Of a DNA stretch of 64,000 nt, positions 45,528 through 54,833 are shown piece by piece. Positions within the stretch are counted from its first letter, which is position 1. Every line of letters starts with the position of its first letter. The notes beneath the pieces were generated by a model. The model did not search any database, was not told the origin of the DNA, and saw only the letters and a program-made list of their open reading frames with translations. A program made the position numbers and the translations under genes. The DNA comes from SAR92 clade bacterium H231. Its GTDB lineage: Bacteria; Pseudomonadota; Gammaproteobacteria; Pseudomonadales; Porticoccaceae. The DNA lies in contig JAOALC010000004.1 of NCBI GenBank assembly GCA_025153775.1, positions 310,001 to 374,000 of the forward strand, read 5' to 3'.

Positions 45528-47924
45528 CTAGTCCCCAAAGCCTGTCACTTTTAAGGGGAATTCTTTAGGCGGCTCTGTTTCTAATAAATATTTAACTAAA
45601 TAGTCCCATGCACGGCGTGTGACATAACTTGAGCCCTCATGATCATGATTAGGCAGCAATAATAGATCAAAATCTTTATTGGCTTTTTGCAGGGCTTCTA
45701 CCACTCTAAATACACATGCTGGCGGAGTGGTAGTGTCGAGCATGCCATTGATGAGCAATAACTTTCCCTTAAGGTTTTCGACAATAGCTTCCGGGTATTG
45801 ATACTCCTCATCTGGGCCTGTAATGCCTTCATACTGCTCTCCCCACAAAGGAGCTGACATCAGCCGACTATCATGCAATTGGTTGGAAACACCGACCTTA
45901 AAAAATTCAGGGTGTTGTAACAAGCCTTGCAATCCTCCGGGACCACCCCAAAGAGAAACAATACCTACTCGATTGATGTCCAGAGAAGAGTAACGTTCTG
46001 CTAACTGCCGTGTGCCTGCGATGAAGTCGTCAAAATTGCAGGCAGATTCCACACAACCATAACTTTCATCTTTAAAGGCCTTACTGCGATATGCTGCTCC
46101 ACGCGTATCAAGCTGCACCACAATGAATCCCAGTTCAGCCAACGCACTCGCTTCGAGATAAAATCCACCGGCATAAAAACCATTACTAAACGAACCTTTG
46201 GATACGATAGGAAAGTCAGGAGTGCTATGAGCATAAACCAGAACAGGGTAGGATTCCTCAGATCTAAAATCTGAAGGGCGATATACCAAACCGTAGAGAT
46301 CGGTGTGGTCGTCTGCAGCTAAGAATTTGACGGGCTCAGGCCAGCGCCAGGTAGAGGGTAACCCAGAGGTATCTGTTACTTCGAGTTCAGAGTGTGTCTT
46401 GCCCTGTCGGTCCACCAAGAAACTACTTGATACTTCATTGGCTCGGGATTGGGTGATAACGGCAAACTTTCCTGTGGGGGAGACACCGCTGGACCGCCTC
46501 AGGTCATGTGAGAACCCCATGAAATTAAAATAATTATTCATGTCTTTGTAAGTAACGCACACAATTTCGTGATCGCTTGATACCAAGGGTGTGATTTCCC
46601 CTCTATCAAGATGAACCCGGCAGAGATCGCGATAATAGGGGTCTCTCTCCGGTACTCGTCCAGCGGTTTGGATAAAAACTTCCCGTTGGGCCGAGTCAAT
46701 ATGGACGATCTGTCTTACAACCCAATCTCCCTGAGTCACAGTATTCTTCAATTCGCCGGTTTCAAGATTATAGAGATATAAGTGGGCCCAACCACTACGC
46801 TCAGAAAACCATAACAATTCATCACTGTCCGGCAATGGCCTAAAAGTGGGTTGCTCGTCGCCATTGAGCATTAAATTGATTTGGGTGTCGGTCGTTTCGG
46901 TCAGTAGCACTTTGACTTCGCCATTATCAGTATTGAATTCCACCACTCTGACAGTTTTATAATCCCGTTCGACATCGACAAAGTAAGCGCGGCAGCCGTC
47001 GGTAGCCCACCAAGCGAGGTTACTGGAAAAAAGACCCAAACTATTACGGGTCACAGGTATCTGTCGATAATTCGCCTCCTGCTGCCGACCGGTTTCAATG
47101 TCAATACAGAGCAAACGCAATGTCGCAATATGTTCATCACCTGGATAGGCGATCTTGTTCAGCTCAACCGTTGGACGAAGGCGACCATTCTTGGGAACGT
47201 GGTGTACAACGGGCAAAGCTTTAACCTGTCGCTCATCGTGTTGAACGGTAAGCAGCCGTTTGGAGTCAGCGGACCATCGCGCTTGTACATGAGGTTCTGA
47301 AACGACGCCCCACCCCCTTCCGGCAAGCCCATAGATATAGCTTTCTTCACCGTCAGTCGTCAGGGCATGCTCTATTCCAGTGTCCAACACACGCACCCAA
47401 AGATTAAAGTCACGTATAAACACGGCGTGCTTTCGATCTGGAGATACTTCCCATTCATCTGGAATTGTCTCTATCTGCCTACAGACTTCGTCTTCGCTAT
47501 CAAATACCCAACGTTGATCAAAAGCCGTAAACTGCACCGTTTTCACCGCTTTTTTTGTGGTTAGTGCTGAATCAAATTGCATGTCAACCTGGATAATCGG
47601 CAGATCGCTGGCATCCACCGTTTGTTGCGCAGCTTCCGCCAGCGCAGTAGCAAGCACTTGATGATTAAAGGCCAAACTATTGGTTGCCAAGTTGGCATCG
47701 ACTAAACGGAATTCCTGACCAAAATGAGCTGAATCGCCCTCACCTTTTTTTGTGGTCCGGACATACCAAAAGCAATCAGAATCCCCAATCCAGAAAGGAT
47801 AAACGATGTCATTAAACGTTAACTTGTTGGTCCATATACCTTGCATCAAGGTTTGCGCTCGTCGATAGCGGTCTTCCATGGTTTCGCCATCAGTTGTGTT
47901 GTGAGTTTGTATGGTGCCCGACAT
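45528..47924 (-). CDS. S9B (dipeptidyl-peptidase IV-type) family protein, apparently lacking the nucleophile Ser
   Basis: 798 residues: N-terminal beta-propeller (DPPIV N, about 100-520) and C-terminal alpha/beta-hydrolase domain (about 540-790). The acid and base are recognisable: INGMLDTTTPP (Asp) and LLPNHDHEG (His). At the nucleophile elbow, where relatives read RVGI-x-G-x-S-x-G-G, this protein reads RVGIVSLWGGPGG (Ser657-Leu-Trp-Gly-Gly), so the G-x-S-x-G motif is lost. Ser657 is one or two positions off. No signal peptide is evident, so it is probably cytoplasmic. A good ribosome site (AGGAG) precedes the ATG. Frame is otherwise intact. Confidence 0.82.
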   Translation of the reverse strand: MSGTIQTHNTTDGETMEDRYRRAQTLMQGIWTNKLTFNDIVYPFWIGDSDCFWYVRTTKKGEGDSAHFGQEFRLVDANLATNSLAFNHQVLATALAEAAQQTVDASDLPIIQVDMQFDSALTTKKAVKTVQFTAFDQRWVFDSEDEVCRQIETIPDEWEVSPDRKHAVFIRDFNLWVRVLDTGIEHALTTDGEESYIYGLAGRGWGVVSEPHVQARWSADSKRLLTVQHDERQVKALPVVHHVPKNGRLRPTVELNKIAYPGDEHIATLRLLCIDIETGRQQEANYRQIPVTRNSLGLFSSNLAWWATDGCRAYFVDVERDYKTVRVVEFNTDNGEVKVLLTETTDTQINLMLNGDEQPTFRPLPDSDELLWFSERSGWAHLYLYNLETGELKNTVTQGDWVVRQIVHIDSAQREVFIQTAGRVPERDPYYRDLCRVHLDRGEITPLVSSDHEIVCVTYKDMNNYFNFMGFSHDLRRSSGVSPTGKFAVITQSRANEVSSSFLVDRQGKTHSELEVTDTSGLPSTWRWPEPVKFLAADDHTDLYGLVYRPSDFRSEESYPVLVYAHSTPDFPIVSKGSFSNGFYAGGFYLEASALAELGFIVVQLDTRGAAYRSKAFKDESYGCVESACNFDDFIAGTRQLAERYSSLDINRVGIVSLWGGPGGLQGLLQHPEFFKVGVSNQLHDSRLMSAPLWGEQYEGITGPDEEYQYPEAIVENLKGKLLLINGMLDTTTPPACVFRVVEALQKANKDFDLLLLPNHDHEGSSYVTRRAWDYLVKYLLETEPPKEFPLKVTGFGD

Positions 47925-48013
47925 TTTTTACTCCTATCAGAATTCAAGAATATGGTTTAAACGTTGCATTTGCGGCAACTTTTTTTGAAAAAATAGGGTT
48001 AGCATCCACTATG

Positions 48014-49519
48014 CTATGTCCAATGATGCACTGTGGTACTGAGACTGTAAGACATGAGGCCCATCAAGCCGCCTTCGATACCAAAACCGGATTCTCGGTG
48101 GCCTTCCTTACCGAGCTCTCGAAAGGATTCCACCGGTGCAAAAGTACTCATAAACATAACAGTACCGGCATTAATCTCCTGACTAAGCCGCTGGACACGG
48201 CCTAGATTCTCGGTGGCAACATAAGCTGCCAAGCCGTAACAGGTATTATTGGCCAATGCGATAGCCTCTTGCTCAGTGTTGAATGTCAAAACTGACAACA
48301 CTGGGCCAAAAATTTCTTCCTGGGCGATCTTCTGTTGGGGATTGACGTTGTCGAAAATCGTAGGCTCAATATAAAAGCCCTCGCTGCCCTCCGCATCGGT
48401 GTCGACGTATACGCGTTTACCACCGACGATGCGTGTTGCGCCTTCTCTTTCACCACTGTCGATATAAGCCAATACTTTGTTCATATGGGCCTCGTGAATC
48501 ATGGCCCCAAAAGTACTGTTAGGGTCTAGAGGGTCCTGTGGAATCAGTTGCTTGGTTTGTTCGATGACTTTGGGCAATAGTTTCTCTTTGATACTGTCCT
48601 GAACCAGCAAACGACTGCCTGCCATACAGTTTTGACTCTGGTTTTGAAACGCTGTGCCAACAATGTCGGCGGCCAACGTATCAAGATCAGCTGGGCAGTC
48701 ATCAAAGATGATATAAGGCGACTTGCCACCACACTCCAATAACAAACGCTTCATATTAGATTGGCCCGCAGCCATTTGCATTTTTTTGCCGGTGGCGGTG
48801 CTACCGGTGAAACTGAGCAGATCCACATCTGGGTGGTGCGCAAGGGTTTCCCCTACGGTAGGACCAGCACCATGAACAAGGTTTAATACGCCGGGCGGAA
48901 TACCCGCTTCCAGTGCCAAAGACACCAAATAGTTCGCCGAAAGTGCGGTGTGTTCAGAGGGCTTTAGTACCAAACTATTGCCCATAATGAGAGCCGGGGC
49001 TATTTTTAGGGCCGCAATAACCAGTGGGTAGTTCCAAGGAATAATGGCACCCACCACCCCAACAGGTTTACGCAACTGGTAGGCACAATAAGCGCCGTCG
49101 GCAGCATAAGCGGAGAAGAGTTTATCGGCACCATCGGCTGCTTCGCGAAGCATATCACTGGCCATCGTCACTTCTCCTAGGGCTTGGGTAATGGGTTTAC
49201 CTGCGTCCAAACTTTCATACAGGGCAAAGATTTCCTGTTGCTCGTCCACTAAATCGCCAAGCTTTCGCAAGGCGGCCTGACGCTGATGTAATGGTAAGCC
49301 GCGCCAGCGTTTGTCTTGGTAAGCTTGCCGAGCACTGGCGACAGCGCGTTCCATCTCCGCCGGAGTGCCCTTTGACAGTTGATACAGCAGGCTGCCGTCT
49401 CGTGGCGCATATTTTAGAATGGCATCACCTAGGGTAAGTGCTATCTGTTCACCATCAATCAAGTGGCTAATCGTAAAATCTACTTCTTTGGCACGTTGGT
49501 GCCAGTCAATAATCGTCAT
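48014..49519 (-). CDS. Aldehyde dehydrogenase (betaine/aminoaldehyde type)
   Basis: 501 residues. Catalytic Glu in LECGGKSPY and catalytic Cys in FQNQSQNCMAGSR; IIPWNYP and FTGSTATGK are the nucleotide-binding blocks. NAD(P)-dependent oxidation of an aldehyde to an acid; resembles betaine-aldehyde and gamma-aminobutyraldehyde enzymes. Paralogue of the dehydrogenase at 39.4-40.9 kb but well diverged. AAGG precedes the ATG. It lies between the transporter and the peptidase-like gene, all co-oriented. Confidence 0.88.
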   Translation of the reverse strand: MTIIDWHQRAKEVDFTISHLIDGEQIALTLGDAILKYAPRDGSLLYQLSKGTPAEMERAVASARQAYQDKRWRGLPLHQRQAALRKLGDLVDEQQEIFALYESLDAGKPITQALGEVTMASDMLREAADGADKLFSAYAADGAYCAYQLRKPVGVVGAIIPWNYPLVIAALKIAPALIMGNSLVLKPSEHTALSANYLVSLALEAGIPPGVLNLVHGAGPTVGETLAHHPDVDLLSFTGSTATGKKMQMAAGQSNMKRLLLECGGKSPYIIFDDCPADLDTLAADIVGTAFQNQSQNCMAGSRLLVQDSIKEKLLPKVIEQTKQLIPQDPLDPNSTFGAMIHEAHMNKVLAYIDSGEREGATRIVGGKRVYVDTDAEGSEGFYIEPTIFDNVNPQQKIAQEEIFGPVLSVLTFNTEQEAIALANNTCYGLAAYVATENLGRVQRLSQEINAGTVMFMSTFAPVESFRELGKEGHRESGFGIEGGLMGLMSYSLSTTVHHWT

Positions 49520-49587
49520 AAATACACCTTGTTTTAGTCTGTTGAAATAATCATGTGGGAGGTATTTATTTATTCAAAAGCCCGGAT

Positions 49588-51009
49588 TCATACCGTAAAT
49601 GATTTTAGAGCCGATGCCGCTGTGACTTCTTGATTCGAGCAATCAGATTCACATGAAAGGCGCTTACGTTTCCTTTCCAGTCCACGGCGAATGATATCGC
49701 TGCGGTGGGTGTTAATTGGTACCAAGACTATGATAAAAACGGCCAACAACATCACAATAGTAGGTAACCAACACGCGGCTAAGCGCAAACCCGAAATCGC
49801 TTCCCTCGCATGGGTTGTTGAGGCAGGATCAAAGCCCATATTACCGGCTATGCCGAGTCCAATGGCGCCTCCAAAGGCCAGCGCGCCCTTCAACACCAAT
49901 GTGTATAACGCAAAATATGTCGCACTATGATCCGTGCCGAACTTCCAGCGGGCATAGTCGACAATGTCCGACAATAGGGAAGGCGACATAGCGGCAACGG
50001 GTGTGGATCCGGCGTAGGCCAGCAGCATCACAATAGCTAAACCTAGCACTCCAGCCTGCCCTGGCTCTAAAAATCCGGTAAAGGCTATTCCAGACCCATA
50101 ACACACTGCGCCCAACCCCCAGGCCAGCTTTTTACCGAAGCGATTGGCCAGCCAATACCAAAATCCCAGGGAAACAATGCTTAATGACAGGACAATTAGA
50201 GTCAGTAAGGCGAAGTGATTGCCAAGGTTAAGAAAAGTATCGACAATAATAAATATCAAAGTAAACCACATGCCAGTAGCGACACTGTATAAACCGAATG
50301 CGCTAACAAACATAAGAAAGGGCTTGTTAGCCATGATCTCATGACGGAGTGCCCATATACTGGTGGCATCGACCTTTTCAACATCTAAGCAAACACCATT
50401 TGGGATCACTTTCACGCAAAAAAACAAAGCCGGTAACATAAGTAATCCGGCACCAATAACCGTCCAATGCAGGGTTTCAGGGGTAAATTCATTGCTAGAG
50501 AAAAATGGCAATAAGGGGATCAAATAAAAAAGCAGTATACCTATCAACGTTGATGAAGCTCGAACACTGAAAATTTTATTTTTCTCTTTTGCACTATCTG
50601 CCAGTTCTGACCCCCAGGCCAAATGGGGAATTTCCAATAAGGTCCAGGCAAAATAAAATAGTAAAAACCATATCAGGAAATAACCCGTGCTGACGGTTGT
50701 ATCGGCATTTAGCGTCTTCAAATCAACCGGCACATACAAAAAATAACTACTGATAATAAACAACAACCCGCCCGCAATAATAAAGGGTTTGCGAGTGCCC
50801 GTTTTGGCGTAGTGACGATCTGACCAGTAACCAATAATGGGGTCAGTGACGGCATCAAAGAGTCGAGAAACAAGTAACACGGTGGCGATGGTCGTTAGTG
50901 CCACCCCAAAATATTTAGCATAAATACCCTGTAATATACCGATGGGGCCAAATAAAAAAGCTAGCACCATACTCGGTCCTGCATAGGCAATGTAGTGAGG
51001 TAATTTCAT
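49588..51009 (-). CDS. GPH-family (MFS-type) cation symporter
   Basis: 473 residues with about twelve membrane helices. The pattern RLFDAVTDPIIGYWSDR after helix 2 and GTRKPFII is the hallmark of the glycoside-pentoside-hexuronide:cation symporter family. The substrate is not predictable; in TonB-linked clusters such proteins move the imported solute across the inner membrane. The C-terminal ~40 residues are hydrophilic. Next to the TonB receptor and the dehydrogenase, same strand. Confidence 0.87.
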   Translation of the reverse strand: MKLPHYIAYAGPSMVLAFLFGPIGILQGIYAKYFGVALTTIATVLLVSRLFDAVTDPIIGYWSDRHYAKTGTRKPFIIAGGLLFIISSYFLYVPVDLKTLNADTTVSTGYFLIWFLLFYFAWTLLEIPHLAWGSELADSAKEKNKIFSVRASSTLIGILLFYLIPLLPFFSSNEFTPETLHWTVIGAGLLMLPALFFCVKVIPNGVCLDVEKVDATSIWALRHEIMANKPFLMFVSAFGLYSVATGMWFTLIFIIVDTFLNLGNHFALLTLIVLSLSIVSLGFWYWLANRFGKKLAWGLGAVCYGSGIAFTGFLEPGQAGVLGLAIVMLLAYAGSTPVAAMSPSLLSDIVDYARWKFGTDHSATYFALYTLVLKGALAFGGAIGLGIAGNMGFDPASTTHAREAISGLRLAACWLPTIVMLLAVFIIVLVPINTHRSDIIRRGLERKRKRLSCESDCSNQEVTAASALKSFTV

Positions 51010-51186
51010 ATTATTTTAAGGTGAACTGATCTATTTAAAAAATATAATTCCACAATGGGATACGCGATCAACAACAAAATGGCTAAGTTAAATAAAGGAA
51101 GAAGAAAAGTTGACGGTCGGAAAAGTGAATGAGATTTAGATTAAAGTATCTTCGACAAGTGTACGGCTCAGATACCAGCATCACAT

Positions 51187-51229
51187 GCTCTTTAGCTAGC
51201 TGCTAGAAACTTGTAGCTAGCTAAAGAGC
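51187..51229. repeat. 15-bp perfect inverted repeat after the TonB receptor gene
   Basis: GCTCTTTAGCTAGCT pairs perfectly with AGCTAGCTAAAGAGC across a 13-base loop, 11 bases past the receptor stop codon. No T run follows on either strand, so it is probably an mRNA-end or processing hairpin rather than a simple terminator. Confidence 0.75.
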
Positions 51230-51240
51230 TATAGGAAAAC

Positions 51241-53763
51241 CTAAAACGAATATCCAAGGTTTACACCAATCGTACGAGGGCGCGGTCGGGCTGAATTCAA
51301 CTCATTGGCAAACGGACCAATAAAGCCATTTTCATCAAGTAAATTAAGCGCATATAACTCAAGTGATACTGCATTATGCTCCCAGCCCAGGCGGACATTT
51401 AGCGTATCGATAATATCAGATGTACTGTGATAGTCTGAGCTAAACGATCGATTTCGATAATGTGACTTTCCCTGCTGGCTGTAATCTACCCTCAAAAACC
51501 CAGGGGAATGATCAAACCAATTAAAGGAATAGCTACTCCATAAGCTAAAACCGTATTGAGGAACCAAATCCAGTGGGTCACCTACCAAATGACTGGTTGA
51601 GGTCGCATTGATTTCGGTAAATTTCGAATCAATGTAGTTGCCAGTAAAGCCAAGTTCGAGAGCATCTGTGACTAGGTATTTCAGCGATAGATCAGCCCCT
51701 CGTAATTCGGCGTTTCCAGCATTGGAGGTTATATTTCCAATAGTTGGTATAACTCCAACGATCTGATAGTCATCATAGTCACTGTGAAATATTGCCAACT
51801 CCACATTTAGACGCCCATCTATGGCGGAACTTTTTAAACCCAACTCATAGGACAATACATCCTCCGGATCATAAGATGGTAAGCCCGCAACGTTAAATCC
51901 ACCACTGCGAAAGCCTTTTGCGACATTGGCGTATAGATGAATATCACTAGTAGGGTAGTAGCTGATATAGAGTTTGGGGTTCAGGCTGTTAAAGGTTTCC
52001 TTTTGCATAGGTTCGAGCATGCCACCCTGAAACTCACGCTTATCCTCAAAATAGCGAAGCCCCGCGCCCAACTCTAACTTATCCGTCACCTTATAACCGG
52101 TTTCACCAAATATTGCCCACGATTCCGAGGTATCCTCACTCTGAGTCATAAGTGTAATCTGAAACACACTTGGAATACCGACTATTGCCTCAGAATCATC
52201 CATAAACGTTGCGTCCTTATAAAATATACCGGTAGTCCAATGCCACGGACCTGATAGGTTGGAACTTATGCGTAGTTCCTGCGTCCAGACCTCCGCTAAT
52301 TTTTTATCGAAAGGGAACAATAAGTGCCACAGTTCTCCGGGTGTTCCAGTAGGGAAACAGCATTGGTTACCAAAGTTATTTCTCTGCTTATCCGAATCGA
52401 GATAGCTGGTAGAACTAACTAAACTGACACTGCCTATGTCATAGTTGATCAATAGATTAAGTAGATCGTAATCATCCTCTGCTGAAGGTGTGGTTGGATC
52501 ATCAAACGACTGTTGGTAATTTCTATTTTCATCTTCACCCGTATTCTGTGCACCTACATCATTGCGATGAACTATCGCAGTAGTTTTAATAGTTAGGTTA
52601 TCACTAGGTTTCCATAATAGTTTGGCCCGGATATTGAACAGTTCATAATCATTAATGTCTTTTTTAGATAAAGCTGGCTGATCTATCCAACCACCTGAGT
52701 TAACATATTGACCAACAACTCGAAGACCTAAACTGTCCTTTACGAGTGGAATGTTGGCAATTCCCCCAACTTCTTGAGAAGCATCGCCATCTTTTAAAAC
52801 TGAGCCATCGAGAGATATATTACCCGCGAAATCGTCCATGTCAGGGTCTTTTGTAATATAGCGTATTGTTCCTCCCACCGAGCCCTCACCATATAGCGTA
52901 CCTTGAGGCCCTTTTAGTACCTCAACACGCTCAACATCTTTAACTCTAAGATCAAGTTGGTTATCAGGAATGCTGGCTACGGAAGTTTCGTCAATATACA
53001 TACCAACCAATGACGAACTCCCAAAAGTGTTACCAATTCCTCGAATGGAGATTCTTCTTTGAAAAGAGCCACTCTCGGCAACCATTAATCCTGGTACGGC
53101 TAATGAAAGAGATTGAAGATCGGTAATACCCTGGACCTTTAGGTTTTCACCAGTCAATGCGGCAACACTCATTGGCACATCCTGCAAACTCTGCTCCCGC
53201 TTACTCGCCGTCACAATAATCTCATCAATCCTACCCTGCGCCGTGGCAGCCTCATCGCCCTGCGCCATAGCAGAACTCACGCCACCAGTTGCCGCAAAGA
53301 GACCAACCAGGCCGGCCAGTACTGTCTGTCGTTTTTTACTGTTTGTTGCGTTCATATTCTTCCCCTTGTTTTCAATCGCTATATGTAAAACGAGTTGTTT
53401 ACTGAACCTTGGGGTTAGCCCTGTGTCTTGCAGCAATAGGTTGATTGCTGTGTTGATGGGGTAGTAACCGACCAATCGGTTGGCGGTTTTGTCTTTGACT
53501 TGGTCAAAGGGAAACACCAGGGTGAGATTGGCTTGTTCAGCAAACTCTGTGAGCGCCAGGTCGGCGCGCTGCTGAGGAATATTGAAAGGAATATTGTCGT
53601 CCTTGACGGCGTAGCTGCTATTTGAATAGAGGCAACATACCAGTGCCAACATAGCTACCGCATGGTAAAAGGATAACCTGCCCTCTTCCCCAACCGCGCG
53701 CTTCATGTGCGCGTTTGAAATAGACGACTGGTTCGCATTTTTCCCCCATACAACATCAAACAT
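51241..53763 (-). CDS. TonB-dependent receptor with N-terminal STN domain
   Basis: 840 residues if read from the first start. Order: a first signal-like hydrophobic segment (about 34-51), an STN signalling domain (about 58-130), then a second complete signal peptide (from Met137, ending SSAMAQ at about 167), a TonB-box-like DEIIVTAS, plug (about 190-310) and 22-strand barrel ending in Phe. Met137 has its own ribosome site (AAGGGGAAG), so a 704-residue receptor without STN could start at 53355. STN domains talk to FecR-type anti-sigma proteins, and FecR and a sigma factor are encoded immediately upstream. Likely importer of a large solute; substrate unknown. Confidence 0.88.
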   Translation of the reverse strand: MFDVVWGKNANQSSISNAHMKRAVGEEGRLSFYHAVAMLALVCCLYSNSSYAVKDDNIPFNIPQQRADLALTEFAEQANLTLVFPFDQVKDKTANRLVGYYPINTAINLLLQDTGLTPRFSKQLVLHIAIENKGKNMNATNSKKRQTVLAGLVGLFAATGGVSSAMAQGDEAATAQGRIDEIIVTASKREQSLQDVPMSVAALTGENLKVQGITDLQSLSLAVPGLMVAESGSFQRRISIRGIGNTFGSSSLVGMYIDETSVASIPDNQLDLRVKDVERVEVLKGPQGTLYGEGSVGGTIRYITKDPDMDDFAGNISLDGSVLKDGDASQEVGGIANIPLVKDSLGLRVVGQYVNSGGWIDQPALSKKDINDYELFNIRAKLLWKPSDNLTIKTTAIVHRNDVGAQNTGEDENRNYQQSFDDPTTPSAEDDYDLLNLLINYDIGSVSLVSSTSYLDSDKQRNNFGNQCCFPTGTPGELWHLLFPFDKKLAEVWTQELRISSNLSGPWHWTTGIFYKDATFMDDSEAIVGIPSVFQITLMTQSEDTSESWAIFGETGYKVTDKLELGAGLRYFEDKREFQGGMLEPMQKETFNSLNPKLYISYYPTSDIHLYANVAKGFRSGGFNVAGLPSYDPEDVLSYELGLKSSAIDGRLNVELAIFHSDYDDYQIVGVIPTIGNITSNAGNAELRGADLSLKYLVTDALELGFTGNYIDSKFTEINATSTSHLVGDPLDLVPQYGFSLWSSYSFNWFDHSPGFLRVDYSQQGKSHYRNRSFSSDYHSTSDIIDTLNVRLGWEHNAVSLELYALNLLDENGFIGPFANELNSARPRPRTIGVNLGYSF

Positions 53764-53813
53764 TTGGGTTGTGCTCTTGGTGACTAAAATATGCTGGGCT
53801 GTGAATTCTGCTT

Positions 53814-54833
53814 TTATTGGCTGCTTAACAGTACTTTGCCCTCACCGTCTCGCTGGGAGACGATATTAAAATTTTTGCGCAGGGTGGCTAACAGGCCCTC
53901 TACATCGCCGGCTTTAAAGAGGCCGGACACGCGCATGGTTTTTAGGTGTTCGTTGACAAAAACAAATTCTACCGAGGTGTAGCGGCCAATTTCTTTGACG
54001 GCTTCTTCTAGGGATTCGCCTCGAAATATAAGGTTACCCTCACGCCAGGAGAGCTTGACGGCTATATCGTCCAGGGTAACTTCTGTAATGGCCTTTTGTT
54101 TGCCGCCCAGCAGCATCTGCTCCCCTGCGGCTAGGGTGAGGGCGTTGTCTGGCAGGCTGAGCTGTGCCCTGCTGGGGTTGTCGTCTTTAATCAGGGCGTC
54201 GGCCTGCTGTTGCACCCCTACTTTCACTTTGCCCTCGGTCACTACCAGTTCTATATTTTGTTGGTCGGTGATTTCTATATTAAATTCGGTGCCCAGGGCC
54301 TGCACTATTTGCCCGGCGGCCATTACGCTGAGGGGCCGGTTGGGGTCTTTGGCGACGCTGACATGCAGTTCGCCACTTATCAGCTGCAGCAGACGGGCCT
54401 GGGGGCTGTAGTTGACCGCAACTTTGGTGTTGGTGTTAAGAATAATTTGGCTGCCGTCGGGCAACATTACCGTGGACTGCTCGCCTACTGCTGTGTGGTA
54501 GACGGAGTTGTTGTTGTCCATGGCACCCAGCAGGGCCCACAGGCCCAGGCTGGCGGCCAGCAGCACTGAGGCGGCCACTGCGCCGATGCCGCGCCATTGC
54601 CTGGGGGCTGGCTGGGGGTCGGCAAACAGGTCACCCAGACGCGACATGGCGTCCATCTTGTCCCACAGCTGGGTCATTTCTGCCATTATATTGCGGTGCT
54701 GTTGGTTGGTGCCCAGCCATTCTTGCAGTGCGGTCTGCTCGTCGGCGCTGAGGCCGCGGTCCATTTTTACTATCCACTGGCTGGCCTGGTCGTAGAGCTG
54801 TTGGTTGTCGGGCATGGGGTGTATGTTGTTCAT
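53814..54833 (-). CDS. FecR-family anti-sigma/signal transducer
   Basis: 339 residues from ATG at 54833; the open frame continues 76 codons upstream inside the sigma gene, which is a shadow. N-terminal DUF4880 domain (QLYDQASQWIVKMDRGLSADEQ) binds the sigma factor, one membrane helix (about residues 83-103, GAVAASVLLAASLGLWALLG), then the periplasmic FecR domain (about 115-215) and a C-terminal STN-like segment. The start overlaps the sigma stop as ATGA. It relays receptor occupancy to the sigma factor. Confidence 0.9.
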   Translation of the reverse strand: MNNIHPMPDNQQLYDQASQWIVKMDRGLSADEQTALQEWLGTNQQHRNIMAEMTQLWDKMDAMSRLGDLFADPQPAPRQWRGIGAVAASVLLAASLGLWALLGAMDNNNSVYHTAVGEQSTVMLPDGSQIILNTNTKVAVNYSPQARLLQLISGELHVSVAKDPNRPLSVMAAGQIVQALGTEFNIEITDQQNIELVVTEGKVKVGVQQQADALIKDDNPSRAQLSLPDNALTLAAGEQMLLGGKQKAITEVTLDDIAVKLSWREGNLIFRGESLEEAVKEIGRYTSVEFVFVNEHLKTMRVSGLFKAGDVEGLLATLRKNFNIVSQRDGEGKVLLSSQ

